The notes beneath the pieces were generated by a model. It did not search any database and had not been told where the DNA came from. It saw only the letters and a program-made list of their open reading frames with translations. Position numbers and translations under genes: made by a program. From Pseudomonas sp. CFBP13508 (GTDB lineage Bacteria; Pseudomonadota; Gammaproteobacteria; Pseudomonadales; Pseudomonadaceae), in contig NZ_QFZZ01000009.1 of the NCBI RefSeq assembly GCF_005233515.1, positions 186,001-250,000 of the forward strand: a stretch of DNA of 64,000 nt. The letters run 5' to 3'. This document shows, piece by piece, positions 28,490 through 38,114 of this stretch (within the stretch, counting starts at the first letter, position 1; the number at the start of each line of letters is the position of its first letter).

Positions 28490-29347
28490 ATGTACAACTG
28501 GATCGACGCCCTCGCCGACCTGCAGAACCAGGGCGAACCCTGTGTGCTGGTGACGATCATCGAAGAACTTGGCTCGACGCCACGCAACGCCGGCTCGAAA
28601 ATGGTCGTCAGTGCCGACCGCCTGTTCGACACCATTGGTGGCGGGCATCTGGAATTCAAAGCCATGCAGATCGCCCGCGAGATGCTCGCCAGCGGTAAGC
28701 AGGACACCCATCTGGAGCGCTTCAGCCTCGGCGCCAGCCTCGGCCAATGCTGCGGTGGCGCCACGGTGTTGCTGTTCGAACCCATGGGCCAGGTGCAGGC
28801 ACAGATTGCCGTATTCGGTGCCGGCCATGTCGGGCGCGCCCTCGTGCCGCTGCTGGCTAGCCTGCCCTGCCGGGTGCGCTGGATCGATTCGCGCGAGGCG
28901 GAGTTCCCCGAACACATTCCCCACGGCGTGCGTAAAATCGTCAGCGAAGAGCCGGTGGACGAAGTCGATGATCTGCCCGCCGGCAGCTACTGCATCGTCA
29001 TGACCCACAACCATCAGCTCGATCTGGAGCTGACCGCGGCGATTCTCAAGCGTAACGATTTCACTTGGTTCGGCCTGATCGGCTCGAAAACCAAACGCGC
29101 CAAATTCGAACACCGTCTGCGTGATCGTGGTTTCGACCCGAGCGTGGTGCAGCGCATGCGCTGCCCGATGGGCATCGGCGAAGTCAAAGGCAAACTGCCT
29201 GTGGAAATCGCCATCTCCATCGCCGGCGAAATCATCGCCACTTACAACGCCAATTTCGGCCAGCACAGCGCCCGCGCCGAACCGATTGCCCGACTGCTGC
29301 CCGCCTCGCGCCGCAGCCAGTCCGCCAAACTCAAAGCCTCAAACTGA
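28490..29347 (+). CDS. xdhC: Xanthine dehydrogenase accessory protein XdhC
   Basis: 285 aa. XdhC binds and sulfurates the molybdenum cofactor before insertion into XdhB. An N-terminal XdhC/CoxI domain (SLGASLGQCCGGATVLLFEP, about residues 73-95) is followed by a Rossmann-like domain (AVFGAGHVGRAL). GAGGTGAAC precedes the ATG directly; the frame is open upstream only through the REPIN. guaD starts 13 bp downstream. Confidence 0.96.
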   Translation: MYNWIDALADLQNQGEPCVLVTIIEELGSTPRNAGSKMVVSADRLFDTIGGGHLEFKAMQIAREMLASGKQDTHLERFSLGASLGQCCGGATVLLFEPMGQVQAQIAVFGAGHVGRALVPLLASLPCRVRWIDSREAEFPEHIPHGVRKIVSEEPVDEVDDLPAGSYCIVMTHNHQLDLELTAAILKRNDFTWFGLIGSKTKRAKFEHRLRDRGFDPSVVQRMRCPMGIGEVKGKLPVEIAISIAGEIIATYNANFGQHSARAEPIARLLPASRRSQSAKLKASN

Positions 29348-29360
29348 TTAGAGAAACCTC

Positions 29361-30665
29361 ATGCCTCTGACTCGCAAAGCCTACCGCGCCGCCATCCTGC
29401 ACAGCATTGCCGACCCTGCCGAAGTCGGCATCGAAGCCTCTTATGAATATTTCGAGGACGGCCTGCTGGTGGTCGACGACGGCAAGATCAGTGCCCTCGG
29501 CCACGCCAGCGAACTGCTGCCAACCCTGCCGGCAGATATCGAGATCAACCATTATCAGGATGCGCTGATCACACCGGGCTTTATCGACACGCACATTCAC
29601 CTGCCGCAAACCGGCATGGTCGGCTCCTACGGCGAGCAACTGCTCGACTGGCTGAACACCTACACCTTTCCCTGCGAAAGCCAGTTTGACGACAAGGCTC
29701 ACGCCGACGAAGTGGCCGATATTTTCATCAAGGAACTGCTGCGCAACGGCACCACCACGGCGCTGGTGTTCGGCAGCGTGCATCCGCAATCGGTGAATTC
29801 GTTTTTCGAGGCCGCCGAGAAGCTTGATCTGCGCATGATCGCCGGCAAGGTGATGATGGACCGCAATGCCCCGGACTATCTGGTCGATACCGCCGAATCC
29901 AGCTACGTCGACAGCAAGGCGCTGATCGAGCGCTGGCACGGCAAGGGTCGCTTGCACTATGCGGTGACGCCGCGTTTCGCCCCCACCAGCACCCCGGAAC
30001 AACTGACCCTGGCCGGGCAATTGCTGACGGAATACCCGGATCTGTATATGCAGACCCACATCAGCGAAAACCTCAAGGAAATCGAGTGGGTCAAAGAGCT
30101 GTTCCCGGAGCGCAAGGGTTACCTCGACGTCTACGATCACTACCAGTTGCTTGGCGAACGCTCGGTATTCGCCCACGGCGTGCACCTGTGTGACGAAGAA
30201 TGCGCGCGACTGGCGGAAACCGGCTCGGCGATCTCGTTCTGCCCGACCTCGAACCTGTTCCTCGGCAGCGGCCTGTTCAACCTGCCGATGGCGGAAAAGC
30301 ACAAGCTCAATGTCGGCCTCGGCACCGACGTCGGCGGCGGTACCAGTTTCTCCCTGCTGCAAACCCTCAACGAAGCCTACAAGGTCATGCAATTGCAGGG
30401 TGCGCGGTTGAGCCCGTTCAAGTCGCTGTATCTGGCGACCCTCGGGGGTGCGCGGGCGCTGCGCCTGGAAGACAAGATCGGCAACCTGCAACCTGGCTCC
30501 GATGCCGACTTCCTGGTGCTGGATTACAACGCCACGCCGCTGCTGAGTTATCGCTTGAAGCAGTCCAATAACATTGCCGAGACGTTGTTTGTACTGATGA
30601 CGCTGGGGGATGACCGCACGGTGCAGCAGACTTACGCTGCGGGAGCGCTGGTGCATCAGCGGTAG
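29361..30665 (+). CDS. guaD: Guanine deaminase
   Basis: 434 aa. It hydrolyses guanine to xanthine and ammonia, feeding the xanthine dehydrogenase encoded just upstream. Amidohydrolase zinc ligands are visible: HxH in PGFIDTHIHLPQTG (near residue 75), His in MQTHISENLKE, His in FAHGVHLCDEE and Asp in GLGTDVGGGTSFSLL. It is the last gene of the operon and is followed by a strong terminator. Confidence 0.97.
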   Translation: MPLTRKAYRAAILHSIADPAEVGIEASYEYFEDGLLVVDDGKISALGHASELLPTLPADIEINHYQDALITPGFIDTHIHLPQTGMVGSYGEQLLDWLNTYTFPCESQFDDKAHADEVADIFIKELLRNGTTTALVFGSVHPQSVNSFFEAAEKLDLRMIAGKVMMDRNAPDYLVDTAESSYVDSKALIERWHGKGRLHYAVTPRFAPTSTPEQLTLAGQLLTEYPDLYMQTHISENLKEIEWVKELFPERKGYLDVYDHYQLLGERSVFAHGVHLCDEECARLAETGSAISFCPTSNLFLGSGLFNLPMAEKHKLNVGLGTDVGGGTSFSLLQTLNEAYKVMQLQGARLSPFKSLYLATLGGARALRLEDKIGNLQPGSDADFLVLDYNATPLLSYRLKQSNNIAETLFVLMTLGDDRTVQQTYAAGALVHQR

Positions 30666-30680
30666 GTTTTCCCGAGGCAT

Positions 30681-30718
30681 AAAAAATCCCCCGGTGGTGT
30701 TTACCCCGGGGGATTTTT
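30681..30718 (+). terminator. Intrinsic terminator of the xdhABC-guaD operon
   Basis: AAAAATCCCCCGG and CCGGGGGATTTTT form a 13-bp perfect stem with a T tract. The symmetry would also allow it to work for the convergent GntR gene. Confidence 0.9.
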
Positions 30719-30736
30719 GTTGCCGGTCAGGTTGTC

Positions 30737-30801
30737 TTCGCGAGCAGGCTCGCTCCCACCTTTGAAATGCATTCCCCTGTGGGAGCGAGCCTGCTCGCGA
30801 A
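30737..30801. repeat. REPIN (GTGGGAGCGAGCC family), copy 5
   Basis: Inverted arms with a spacer of about 20 bases, between the guaD terminator and the end of the convergent GntR gene. Confidence 0.92.
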
Positions 30802-30821
30802 AGCCGCGACTCGGTCTCAGC

Positions 30822-31586
30822 TTAGAGCTTGGCCGCTGGGCGCCCCGGCTTCTTGGTCTGCAACAAATGCGAGAATACCGCATGCAGATCATCCGACGCG
30901 CCTTCCTCGTCGAGGTTGAGCTTGCTGTCGATGTGATCCATGTGATGCATCATCAGGTTCACCGCCAGTTCGCCGTCGCGCTTTTCGATGGCGTCGATCA
31001 ACTGGGTGTGTTCGTCGTAAGAGCAATGCGAGCGGTTGCCGCTTTCGTACTGGGCGATGATCAGCGAAGTCTGCGACACCAGGCTGCGCTGGAAGCTGAT
31101 CAACGGTGCGTTCATCGCCGCTTCCGCCAGTTTCAGGTGGAATTCGCCCGACAGACGAATACCGGCACCACGATCGCCACGGGAGAAACTGTCGCGCTCG
31201 TCGTTGACCATCTGCCGCAGTTCGGCGATCTGCTCGGCAGTGGCATGTTGCACCGCCAGTTCAGTGATCGCCCGCTCGACCAGACGCCGGGCGAGAAACA
31301 CCTGACGCGCCTCTTCAACGCTCGGGCTGGCGACCACGGCACCACGATTGGGCCGCAACAGCACCACGCCTTCATGGGCCAGACGCGACAGCGCGCGGCG
31401 AATGATGGTGCGGCTGACCCCGAAGATTTCCCCCAGCGCTTCTTCGCTCAACTTGGTACCGGGCGCCAGGCGCTGTTCGAGGATGGCCTCGAAGATATGC
31501 GCGTAGACAATATCGTCCTGGGTTCCGCTGCGGCCGGCTTTGCCTGCTCGCGGTTGTTTCTTGAGGGGTTGCAACTGTTCGTTCAT
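30822..31586 (-). CDS. GntR-family (FCD domain) transcriptional regulator
   Basis: 254 aa from MNEQLQPLKKQ. A basic N-terminal extension (residues 1-20), a winged helix-turn-helix (GTKLSEEALGEIFGVSRTIIRRAL, split by residue 60) and an FCD domain with metal-ligand-like His residues (FHLKLAEAA, DEHTQLIDAI, MMHHMDHI) are visible. The frame continues upstream through a REPIN but has no support there. It is divergent from the BenE-family transporter and convergent with guaD, so a role in purine uptake or catabolism is likely. Confidence 0.88.
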   Translation of the reverse strand: MNEQLQPLKKQPRAGKAGRSGTQDDIVYAHIFEAILEQRLAPGTKLSEEALGEIFGVSRTIIRRALSRLAHEGVVLLRPNRGAVVASPSVEEARQVFLARRLVERAITELAVQHATAEQIAELRQMVNDERDSFSRGDRGAGIRLSGEFHLKLAEAAMNAPLISFQRSLVSQTSLIIAQYESGNRSHCSYDEHTQLIDAIEKRDGELAVNLMMHHMDHIDSKLNLDEEGASDDLHAVFSHLLQTKKPGRPAAKL

Positions 31587-31945
31587 GGGCACTCGAGTCG
31601 GGAAAACTGCGGCGAATAGACCGTGACTGTAATACGGCACAGTAGGTCGCTGGCAAGTATCGCGTAAAAAACAGCGCGATTGTACACAATGAATGGTGGC
31701 AACACGACTGTACGGCTGTTTGCGCCTGCGGCTGTATTGCAACGTTGGGTTACGTTTGAGTTTAGGCTTGATCGCAGAATCCGCTGCATGACCGCAATCC
31801 TCCCGTGGGAGCGAGCCTGCTCGCGAAAGCCATTCCACATTCACTATGAATGTTGACTGACCTACCGCTTTCGCGAGCAGGCTCGCTCCCACAGAGGTGA
31901 TGTGTTGTGGCGGACATCTCCATTGGTATAAGGAACACCGCCGTC
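31587..31945. other. Divergent intergenic region between GntR gene and transporter
   Basis: 359 bp with no gene. It must contain the promoters of both divergent genes and also holds REPIN copy 6, which lies nearer to the transporter. No clear operator palindrome was recognised. Confidence 0.6.
31804..31893. repeat. REPIN (GTGGGAGCGAGCC family), copy 6
   Basis: Inverted arms with a spacer of about 42 bases, ending about 50 bp before the transporter ATG. Confidence 0.92.
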
Positions 31946-33136
31946 ATGACCGACGCCACCCACGCCCGCTTGCGCCCTCTGGCCGACACCTCGCCTTCCG
32001 CCATCGTCGCCGGTTTCATCGCGATGATGACCGGCTACACCAGTTCGCTGGTGCTGATGTTCCAGGCCGGGCAAGCGGCCGGCCTGAGCAGCGGGCAGAT
32101 TTCTTCGTGGATCTGGGCAATTTCTATCGGCATGGCAGTGTGTTCGATCGGCCTGTCGCTGCGCTATCGCACACCGATCACCATCGCCTGGTCGACCCCC
32201 GGCGCGGCGTTGCTGATCACCAGCCTGGGCGGTGTCAGTTATGGCGAGGCAATCGGCGCCTATGTCACCTGCGCGGTGCTGGTGACGATCTGCGGCCTGA
32301 CCGGCAGCTTCGAACGGCTGGTAAAAAAGATCCCGGCCTCTTTGGCGGCGGCCTTGCTGGCAGGGATTCTGTTCAAGATCGGCAGCGAAATCTTCGTCGC
32401 CGCGCAACACCGTACCGGTCTGGTGCTGGGAATGTTCTTCACTTATCTGCTGGTCAAGCGCCTGTCGCCACGCTATGCCGTGCTCGCGGCGCTGCTGATC
32501 GGCACCGCGCTGTCGGGCTTCATGGGGCTGCTGGATTTCAGTGCGTTTCATCTGGAAGTTGCCACGCCAGTCTGGACCACCCCGCACTTTTCACTGGCGG
32601 CGACCATCAGCATCGGCATTCCGCTGTTCGTGGTGGCGATGACCTCGCAGAACATGCCCGGCATCGCCGTGCTCCGCGCCGATGGCTATAACGTCCCGGC
32701 CTCGCCACTGATCACCACCACCGGCATTGCCTCGCTGCTGTTGGCGCCGTTCGGCTCCCACGGCATCAACCTCGCAGCGATCAGCGCGGCGATCTGCACC
32801 GGCCCGCATGCCCACGAAGATCGCAACAAGCGCTACACCGCAGCGGTGTGGTGCGGGGTGTTCTACGGGATTGCCGGGGTGTTCGGCGCGACGTTGGCGG
32901 CATTGTTTGCGGCGTTGCCGAAAGAACTGGTGCTGTCGATTGCCGCGCTGGCGCTGTTCGGCTCGATCATCAATGGCTTGAGCATTGCCATGAGCGAGGT
33001 GAAGGAACGGGAAGCGGCGTTGATCACCTTCATGGTCACGGCGTCGGGGCTGACGCTGTTTTCCATTGGTTCGGCGTTTTGGGGGATTGTTGCGGGGGTG
33101 CTGACCTTGCTGTTCCTCAATTGGCGCAAAGCTTAA
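31946..33136 (+). CDS. BenE-family transporter (benzoate/H+ symporter-like)
   Basis: 396 aa from MTDATHARL; AAGGA lies about 11 bases upstream. The protein is almost entirely hydrophobic with about 12 membrane helices and the BenE-family features, including AGFIAMMTGYTSSLVLMFQA at the N-terminal end, STPGAALL and AICTGPHAHED. The family is named for benzoate uptake but is related to nucleobase transporters. The position beside guaD and a GntR regulator, where other pseudomonads have a nucleobase transporter, makes purine transport a reasonable alternative. Substrate is unproven. Confidence 0.88.
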   Translation: MTDATHARLRPLADTSPSAIVAGFIAMMTGYTSSLVLMFQAGQAAGLSSGQISSWIWAISIGMAVCSIGLSLRYRTPITIAWSTPGAALLITSLGGVSYGEAIGAYVTCAVLVTICGLTGSFERLVKKIPASLAAALLAGILFKIGSEIFVAAQHRTGLVLGMFFTYLLVKRLSPRYAVLAALLIGTALSGFMGLLDFSAFHLEVATPVWTTPHFSLAATISIGIPLFVVAMTSQNMPGIAVLRADGYNVPASPLITTTGIASLLLAPFGSHGINLAAISAAICTGPHAHEDRNKRYTAAVWCGVFYGIAGVFGATLAALFAALPKELVLSIAALALFGSIINGLSIAMSEVKEREAALITFMVTASGLTLFSIGSAFWGIVAGVLTLLFLNWRKA

Positions 33137-33151
33137 GGCAAAAGATCAAAA

Positions 33152-33302
33152 GCCCCTCACCCTAGCCCTCTCCCAAAGGGAGAGGGGACTGACCGAGGTG
33201 TCTGGAAGACATACGCCGACGTGGGATATCGAGTCGAACTCAGGTTTTGAAAAGCCCGCAAGTCGGCTCCCTCTCCTCGGGGAGAGGGCTGGGGTGAGGG
33301 GC
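33152..33302. repeat. Inverted repeat with CCCCTCACCCTAGCCCTCTC arms, copy 1
   Basis: GCCCCTCACCCTAGCCCTCTC and GGAGAGGGCTGGGGTGAGGG face each other around about 110 bases. A second element of this family is at 44491-44670. Confidence 0.85.
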
Positions 33303-33346
33303 GAATCCACCACCAAACCCAAGCCGTACCACCCAAACCCCAGACG

Positions 33347-33380
33347 AAAAAAAACGGCGACCCGAAGGTCGCCGTTTTTT
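33347..33380. terminator. Bidirectional intrinsic terminator between the transporter and yggL
   Basis: AAAAAACGGCGACC, tetraloop CGAA/TTCG, GGTCGCCGTTTTTT. Perfect 14-bp stem; it serves the yggL-like gene on the minus strand and can serve the transporter on the plus strand. Confidence 0.9.
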
Positions 33381-33385
33381 CAGTA

Positions 33386-33730
33386 TCACTTGGCCGCGTT
33401 GATCGGCTTTTCCGGATACCACACGTCCAGCAGCGGGCTGACTTCGTACTTGGTCAGCTCGGAGCGGTTTTTCAGCCAGGCTTCAACGGCAGCGCGCTGC
33501 TCTTCGTTGACCGAGCCACGCTTCTGCAGGCACACCAGACCGAAGTCGTCGCCGCCAACATAACCCAGACCGTTGGCTTCCATGGCTTCTTTGATGAATG
33601 CTTCGAGGAAAGCGTCAATGGCTTCTTCGGACAAGTCTTCTTTGAAGTCCAGGTTCAGTTCGAAACCCAGCTCTTGAAATTCATCAACGCACAGTTTTTT
33701 GCGCAGACGCTGGGAACGGTTAGTCGCCAT
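33386..33730 (-). CDS. YggL family 50S ribosome-binding protein
   Basis: 114 aa from MATNRSQRLRKK, with AAGAGGAT at the correct distance. The YggL (DUF469) pattern is complete: basic N-terminus RSQRLRKKLCVDEFQELGF, an acidic central part and a C-terminal segment NRSELTKYEVSPLLDVWYP. Members of this family associate with the large ribosomal subunit. It is monocistronic and divergent from dacB. Confidence 0.93.
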   Translation of the reverse strand: MATNRSQRLRKKLCVDEFQELGFELNLDFKEDLSEEAIDAFLEAFIKEAMEANGLGYVGGDDFGLVCLQKRGSVNEEQRAAVEAWLKNRSELTKYEVSPLLDVWYPEKPINAAK

Positions 33731-33964
33731 TGGAACAATCCTCTTAAGTAATAACGGCCGGCACTTTACCAGTTTAAGCCGGCGATTGCCCGACTCTCTG
33801 GTCGCTGCGGCCGACCGCCTGTAAAAAAATAAGCGATTGGCCGGGCCTGACACGGCACAAGCTGTTACAGCTTGGGGCATAATGCCGACACTTTCATGAC
33901 CACTGAGGGCCTTTTCATCCATGTCCTCGTCTTTTTTCCCCTCTTTTGCAGGGTTTTATTGCAT

Positions 33965-35425
33965 ATGATCAAATCGTTGCGTCCACTGTTTCTCGCCGGC
34001 CTTCTTCTGCCTCTGGCCCTGCCTGTCTCCGCTGCCACCATCAACACTTCCCTCACCCCGAACGTCGAAAAAGCCCTCAAGGCCAGCAAGTTGCAGCCCA
34101 CTGCGCTGTCGCTGGTGATGGTGCCGCTCGACGGTCCGGGCACGCCGACCGTGTTCAACGCCGACGTCTCGGTCAATCCGGCCTCGACAATGAAACTGGT
34201 CACCACCTACGCGGCGCTGGAAATGCTCGGCCCCAACCATCAGTGGAAAACCGAGTTCTACACCGACGGCGACCTGAGCGGCGGCATTCTCAACGGCAAC
34301 CTCTACCTCAAGGGCGGCGGTGACCCGAAGCTGAACATGGAGAAACTCTGGCTGTTGATGCGCGACCTGCGCGCCAATGGCGTGACCCAGATTACCGGTG
34401 ACCTGATCCTCGACCGCAATTTCTTCGTGCAGCCGCAATTGCCGGAATTCAACGATGACGGCAACGACGACAACAAGCCGTTCCTGGTCAAGCCCGACTC
34501 ATTGCTGGTCAACCTCAAGGCCCTGCGCTTCGTCGCGCGCAATGACGGTGGCCGCGTACTGATTTCGGTTGAGCCGCCGATTGCCAGCATTCGTATCGAA
34601 AACACTGTCAAGGCGCTGCCGTCCAAGCAATGCACCGGCGGCGTGCGCTACAACCCGGTGCCGCAGGCCGATGGCAGTGTGACCGTAACCGTCGGCGGCC
34701 AGTTGGGCGAAGGCTGCAGCTCGCAGACTTACCTGTCGCTGCTCGACCACGCGACCTACACCGCCGGCGCTGTGCGGGCGATCTGGAAGGAACTGGGTGG
34801 CAGCATCCAGGGCAAGGATCGTCTGGCACCGACGCCGAGCAGCGCCAAACTGCTCGCCCGCGCGTACTCGCCGGATCTGGCCGAGATCATCCGCGACATC
34901 AACAAATACAGTAACAACACCATGGCCCAGCAGCTGTTCCTCAGCCTTGGCCAGCGTTTCCGCAACGATGCCGACGGTGATGACGCCCGGGCTGCGCAAC
35001 GCGTGGTGCGTCAGTGGCTGGCGAAGAAAGGCATCACCGCGCCGCATCTGGTGATGGAGAATGGCTCTGGTTTGTCGCGGGCCGAGCGGGTCAGCGCGCG
35101 TGAGATGGCCAACATGCTGCAGGCCGCCTGGCACAGCCCGTACGCCGCCGAATACATCAGTTCGCTGCCGATTGCCGGCACCGACGGCACCATGCGCAAA
35201 CGCCTGAAAACCACGGCAATGCGCGGCGAAGCCCACGTCAAGACCGGCACCCTGAACACCGTGCGCGCAATCGCCGGTTTCAGCCGTGATGTGAATGGCA
35301 ATACCTGGGCGGTGGTAGCGATCCTCAACGACAAGGCCCCGTTCGGCGCCTCGTCGGTACTCGATCAGGTGCTGCTGGATCTGTACAAACAGCCGAAACT
35401 GCCGCAGACCGCTTCGGTGCTGTAA
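33965..35425 (+). CDS. dacB: D-alanyl-D-alanine carboxypeptidase/endopeptidase (PBP4, S13 family)
   Basis: 486 aa. It trims and cleaves peptidoglycan cross-links in the periplasm. An N-terminal signal peptide (MIKSLRPLFLAGLLLPLALP, cleavage after SAA) starts at the chosen ATG. Penicillin-binding motifs are all present: SxxK in NPASTMKLVTT (near residue 75), SxN in YSNNTMAQQLF and KTG in HVKTGTLNT. The insert domain between SxxK and SxN is as long as in other family S13 members. It is monocistronic. Confidence 0.96.
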   Translation: MIKSLRPLFLAGLLLPLALPVSAATINTSLTPNVEKALKASKLQPTALSLVMVPLDGPGTPTVFNADVSVNPASTMKLVTTYAALEMLGPNHQWKTEFYTDGDLSGGILNGNLYLKGGGDPKLNMEKLWLLMRDLRANGVTQITGDLILDRNFFVQPQLPEFNDDGNDDNKPFLVKPDSLLVNLKALRFVARNDGGRVLISVEPPIASIRIENTVKALPSKQCTGGVRYNPVPQADGSVTVTVGGQLGEGCSSQTYLSLLDHATYTAGAVRAIWKELGGSIQGKDRLAPTPSSAKLLARAYSPDLAEIIRDINKYSNNTMAQQLFLSLGQRFRNDADGDDARAAQRVVRQWLAKKGITAPHLVMENGSGLSRAERVSAREMANMLQAAWHSPYAAEYISSLPIAGTDGTMRKRLKTTAMRGEAHVKTGTLNTVRAIAGFSRDVNGNTWAVVAILNDKAPFGASSVLDQVLLDLYKQPKLPQTASVL

Positions 35426-35441
35426 GCGCGGCAGATTCAAT

Positions 35442-35531
35442 TGTGGGAGCGAGCCTGCTCGCGAAGACGTCGGTTCAGTCAGCTTGTTCAGTGGCTGCCA
35501 CACCGCTTTCGCGAGCAGGCTCGCTCCCACA
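35442..35531. repeat. REPIN (GTGGGAGCGAGCC family), copy 7
   Basis: Inverted arms with a spacer of about 42 bases, in the convergent gap between dacB and the diguanylate cyclase gene. Confidence 0.92.
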
Positions 35532-35584
35532 AGAAATCAGCGCAAGGCCCCATCTGCCCCACAGGGTCAGGTGCCAGGTTCGAA

Positions 35585-37975
35585 TCAGCTCATCTCCCGC
35601 TCAACCCGATCCCGGCCATTCTGCTTCGCTGCGTAAACCCCTGAATCAGCGCGCAGCAACAACGCATCTGCGCCCTCCCCCGGGCGCCAGCTGGCGATGC
35701 CGAAACTCGCGGTGACCAAGCCGACCACGTCCACCGGCGCGCTGCGCAAACCTTCCCACAACTCCATCGCCAGCATGTAGGCGTGTTCACCGTCGATATC
35801 CGGGCACAGCACCATGAACTCTTCACCGCCCAAACGGCAGAACACGTCGGTGCGGCGCAGGCGATGGCCGATCCGCTCGCAGACTGCCTGCAGCACGCGG
35901 TCGCCGACGGCGTGGCCGAACTGATCATTGATGCGCTTGAAGTGGTCGATGTCGAGCATGATCACCGACAACTCGCCGCCGCCACGCTCGACCCGGGCCA
36001 TTTCGGTGGTCAGGCGTTCCTGGAAATAGCGGCGGTTGTGAATGCCGGTCAGCGAGTCGGTGATCGACAACGCGCGCAATTCTTCTTCCACGCGCTTGAG
36101 ATCGGAGATATCCGAGATATAACCGTGCCACAGCACCCCGCCGCCCGGCAGCTCTTCCGGCGTCGCCTCGCCGCGCACCCAGCGCAGACCGCGCTCGGGC
36201 AGTTGCACGCGATACTCCTCGCGCCATGGGCTGAGATTTTCCGCCGATTCGCGGATCGAGCTGCGCACGCGAATCGCATCCTGCGGGTGGATACGACTGA
36301 AGATCGCCTCGGAGTCGAGCAGCAGCACATCCGGCTCCAGCTCGTAGATGTCGCGGATGCCATCGCTGGCGTAGATCACGCTGAAGCGTCCGTCGAATTC
36401 CATTTTGAATTGGTAGATGCCACCGGGAACATGGGCGCTGAGCTTCTTCAGCAATGTGTCGCGTGCTGCCAGCACTTCGTGCACGCGTTTGCGCTCGGTG
36501 ATGTCGATGCAGATCGCCAGATGACCGACCCACAGGCCTTGCTCGTCAAGCACCGGGGTGGCGAGCATGTTCACCGGCAGGTGGCTGCCATCGCTGCGCA
36601 CCAGGGTCCATTCGCGTGCTTCATGGCCACCGACTTCGCCGCCCTCGACCAGCATCGCGTGGCAAGTCGGAATACTTTTGCCGTAACGCGCGCTCAGCTC
36701 CGCCGAACGCGCTGCCAGCTCGCGGGGCAAATGCAGGTTTTCCAGGGTCATCCGCCCAACGACTTCGGCACTGCTGTAGCCGAGCATTTGCTCGGCACCG
36801 GGATTGAAAGTGTTGATCACGCCGCGCAGGTCGGTGGCAATGATCGCGACCTGAGTGGCGGCATTCAGCACGCCGCGCAGTTGACCGTGGGTGCCGCGCA
36901 GTTCCTGCTCGCGTTCATGCAACTCCTGGGTGCGCACCTCGACCAGGCGCACTGCGCGCTGACGCTGGCTGACCAGTACGTAAAGCAAGGCACTGAGCAG
37001 CGCGCTGAGCAAGCCGCCCAGAATGATCACACTGCCCACCGAAGAATGGTTGGCCTGCATGAACGCGTAGCTTGGCAGGATATCGACCTGATAGTCATGA
37101 TCGGCCATGCGCAGCAAGCGCGTCGCCGCCAGATCGCCGGGCACCGCTTCGTTGGTCGATTCGAACAACGCCTCGTGCTGCCCTTGGGTCGACAGGTCGA
37201 GAATGCGCACCGACAAATAATCGTGCAGGGCATCGGGCAGCCCGTCGGCGAGCAACTGGCGCATGCTGATCACCGCCATCACATAGCCGAACGGCTGTGA
37301 CCCGCCCGGGCGACTGACCGGCGCCAGTAGCAACACCCCACGCGCGTATGACGGCTCGATCCCGACCAGATGCATCGGTTGCGACACTGCCATGCTGCCG
37401 AGCTGGTCGGCGCGTTGCAGGGTTTCGCGGCGCAAGGGTTGGGCGAGCAAGTCGTAGCCCAGCGGTGGCGCCAGTCGGCTTTGGGTTTGCGTGTAGAGCA
37501 CCGGCACGTATTCGTCGCGCGGCGGCGCCAGTTGCAATTCGCCTTTGGCGTCCAGTTCGCGAATGGTGAACTCGCTCAGGCCCTCATCACGCACCTGCTG
37601 TTCGAACGCGGTCCGTTCGGCACCGCTGACTCGCGGCGCGTAGGTATAGGCTTGGGTGCGCAGCAATAAGGGTCGAGAGTACCCGTCGAATTCGGTGCGG
37701 GACACTGATTCGGAGTTGGCGAAGAACCGCCGCAGACTATCGAGACGTTGCTCCTGGTCTTGAAAACGTTCGGCGATGCGGCTGTAGCGTTCGTTGGCCA
37801 GCAGTTGGAAACGCTGACGCGATTGTTGCTGAAACTGGTTGAAAGTGCCCCATGCGAGCAGCCCGGTGAGAATCCCGCCGGCAAGCAACACCAGCAAAGC
37901 GACCAGCCAGGCTGAGACGTCTTCACTGATGAAACCGAGGATTTTCGGGCGCACGGGGTGCAACGGCATAAGCAC
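35585..37975 (-). CDS. Membrane diguanylate cyclase with CHASE, two PAS and GGDEF domains
   Basis: 796 aa. It would make cyclic di-GMP from GTP. A membrane helix near residues 23-45, an extracytoplasmic CHASE domain (about 60-300, with RTQAYTYAPRVSGAER), a second membrane helix (about 318-340), two PAS domains (about 365-500 and 505-620) and a C-terminal GGDEF domain are in order. The active site reads GGEEF and the RRTD five residues before it fits the inhibitory RxxD site, so product feedback is expected. No EAL domain. A GTG at 37975 has GGAG at 6 bases; an ATG at 37969 is an alternative start. Confidence 0.92.
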   Translation of the reverse strand: MLMPLHPVRPKILGFISEDVSAWLVALLVLLAGGILTGLLAWGTFNQFQQQSRQRFQLLANERYSRIAERFQDQEQRLDSLRRFFANSESVSRTEFDGYSRPLLLRTQAYTYAPRVSGAERTAFEQQVRDEGLSEFTIRELDAKGELQLAPPRDEYVPVLYTQTQSRLAPPLGYDLLAQPLRRETLQRADQLGSMAVSQPMHLVGIEPSYARGVLLLAPVSRPGGSQPFGYVMAVISMRQLLADGLPDALHDYLSVRILDLSTQGQHEALFESTNEAVPGDLAATRLLRMADHDYQVDILPSYAFMQANHSSVGSVIILGGLLSALLSALLYVLVSQRQRAVRLVEVRTQELHEREQELRGTHGQLRGVLNAATQVAIIATDLRGVINTFNPGAEQMLGYSSAEVVGRMTLENLHLPRELAARSAELSARYGKSIPTCHAMLVEGGEVGGHEAREWTLVRSDGSHLPVNMLATPVLDEQGLWVGHLAICIDITERKRVHEVLAARDTLLKKLSAHVPGGIYQFKMEFDGRFSVIYASDGIRDIYELEPDVLLLDSEAIFSRIHPQDAIRVRSSIRESAENLSPWREEYRVQLPERGLRWVRGEATPEELPGGGVLWHGYISDISDLKRVEEELRALSITDSLTGIHNRRYFQERLTTEMARVERGGGELSVIMLDIDHFKRINDQFGHAVGDRVLQAVCERIGHRLRRTDVFCRLGGEEFMVLCPDIDGEHAYMLAMELWEGLRSAPVDVVGLVTASFGIASWRPGEGADALLLRADSGVYAAKQNGRDRVEREMS

Positions 37976-38114
37976 GACTCACTCCGCCAGATTCCCGGGA
38001 AAAACCCCATTGGCGGTGTGTGAGTTATAGCTATTAGCCACTAATTTAGCTAGCACCGCTGGATCCACCGAGCCGTTAAAAATCAACGCTCTGTGGATCC
38101 AACCAGTGAAAGCG

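Noticed and set aside
25927..28917. 996-codon minus-strand frame opposite xdhB and xdhC
   Set aside because: Antisense shadow of the clearly identified xdhBC genes; the composition is His/Ala/Arg-rich without any domain.
31587..31892. N-terminal extension of the second GntR regulator
   Set aside because: The extension translates REPIN copy 6; family members begin near the internal ATG at 31586.
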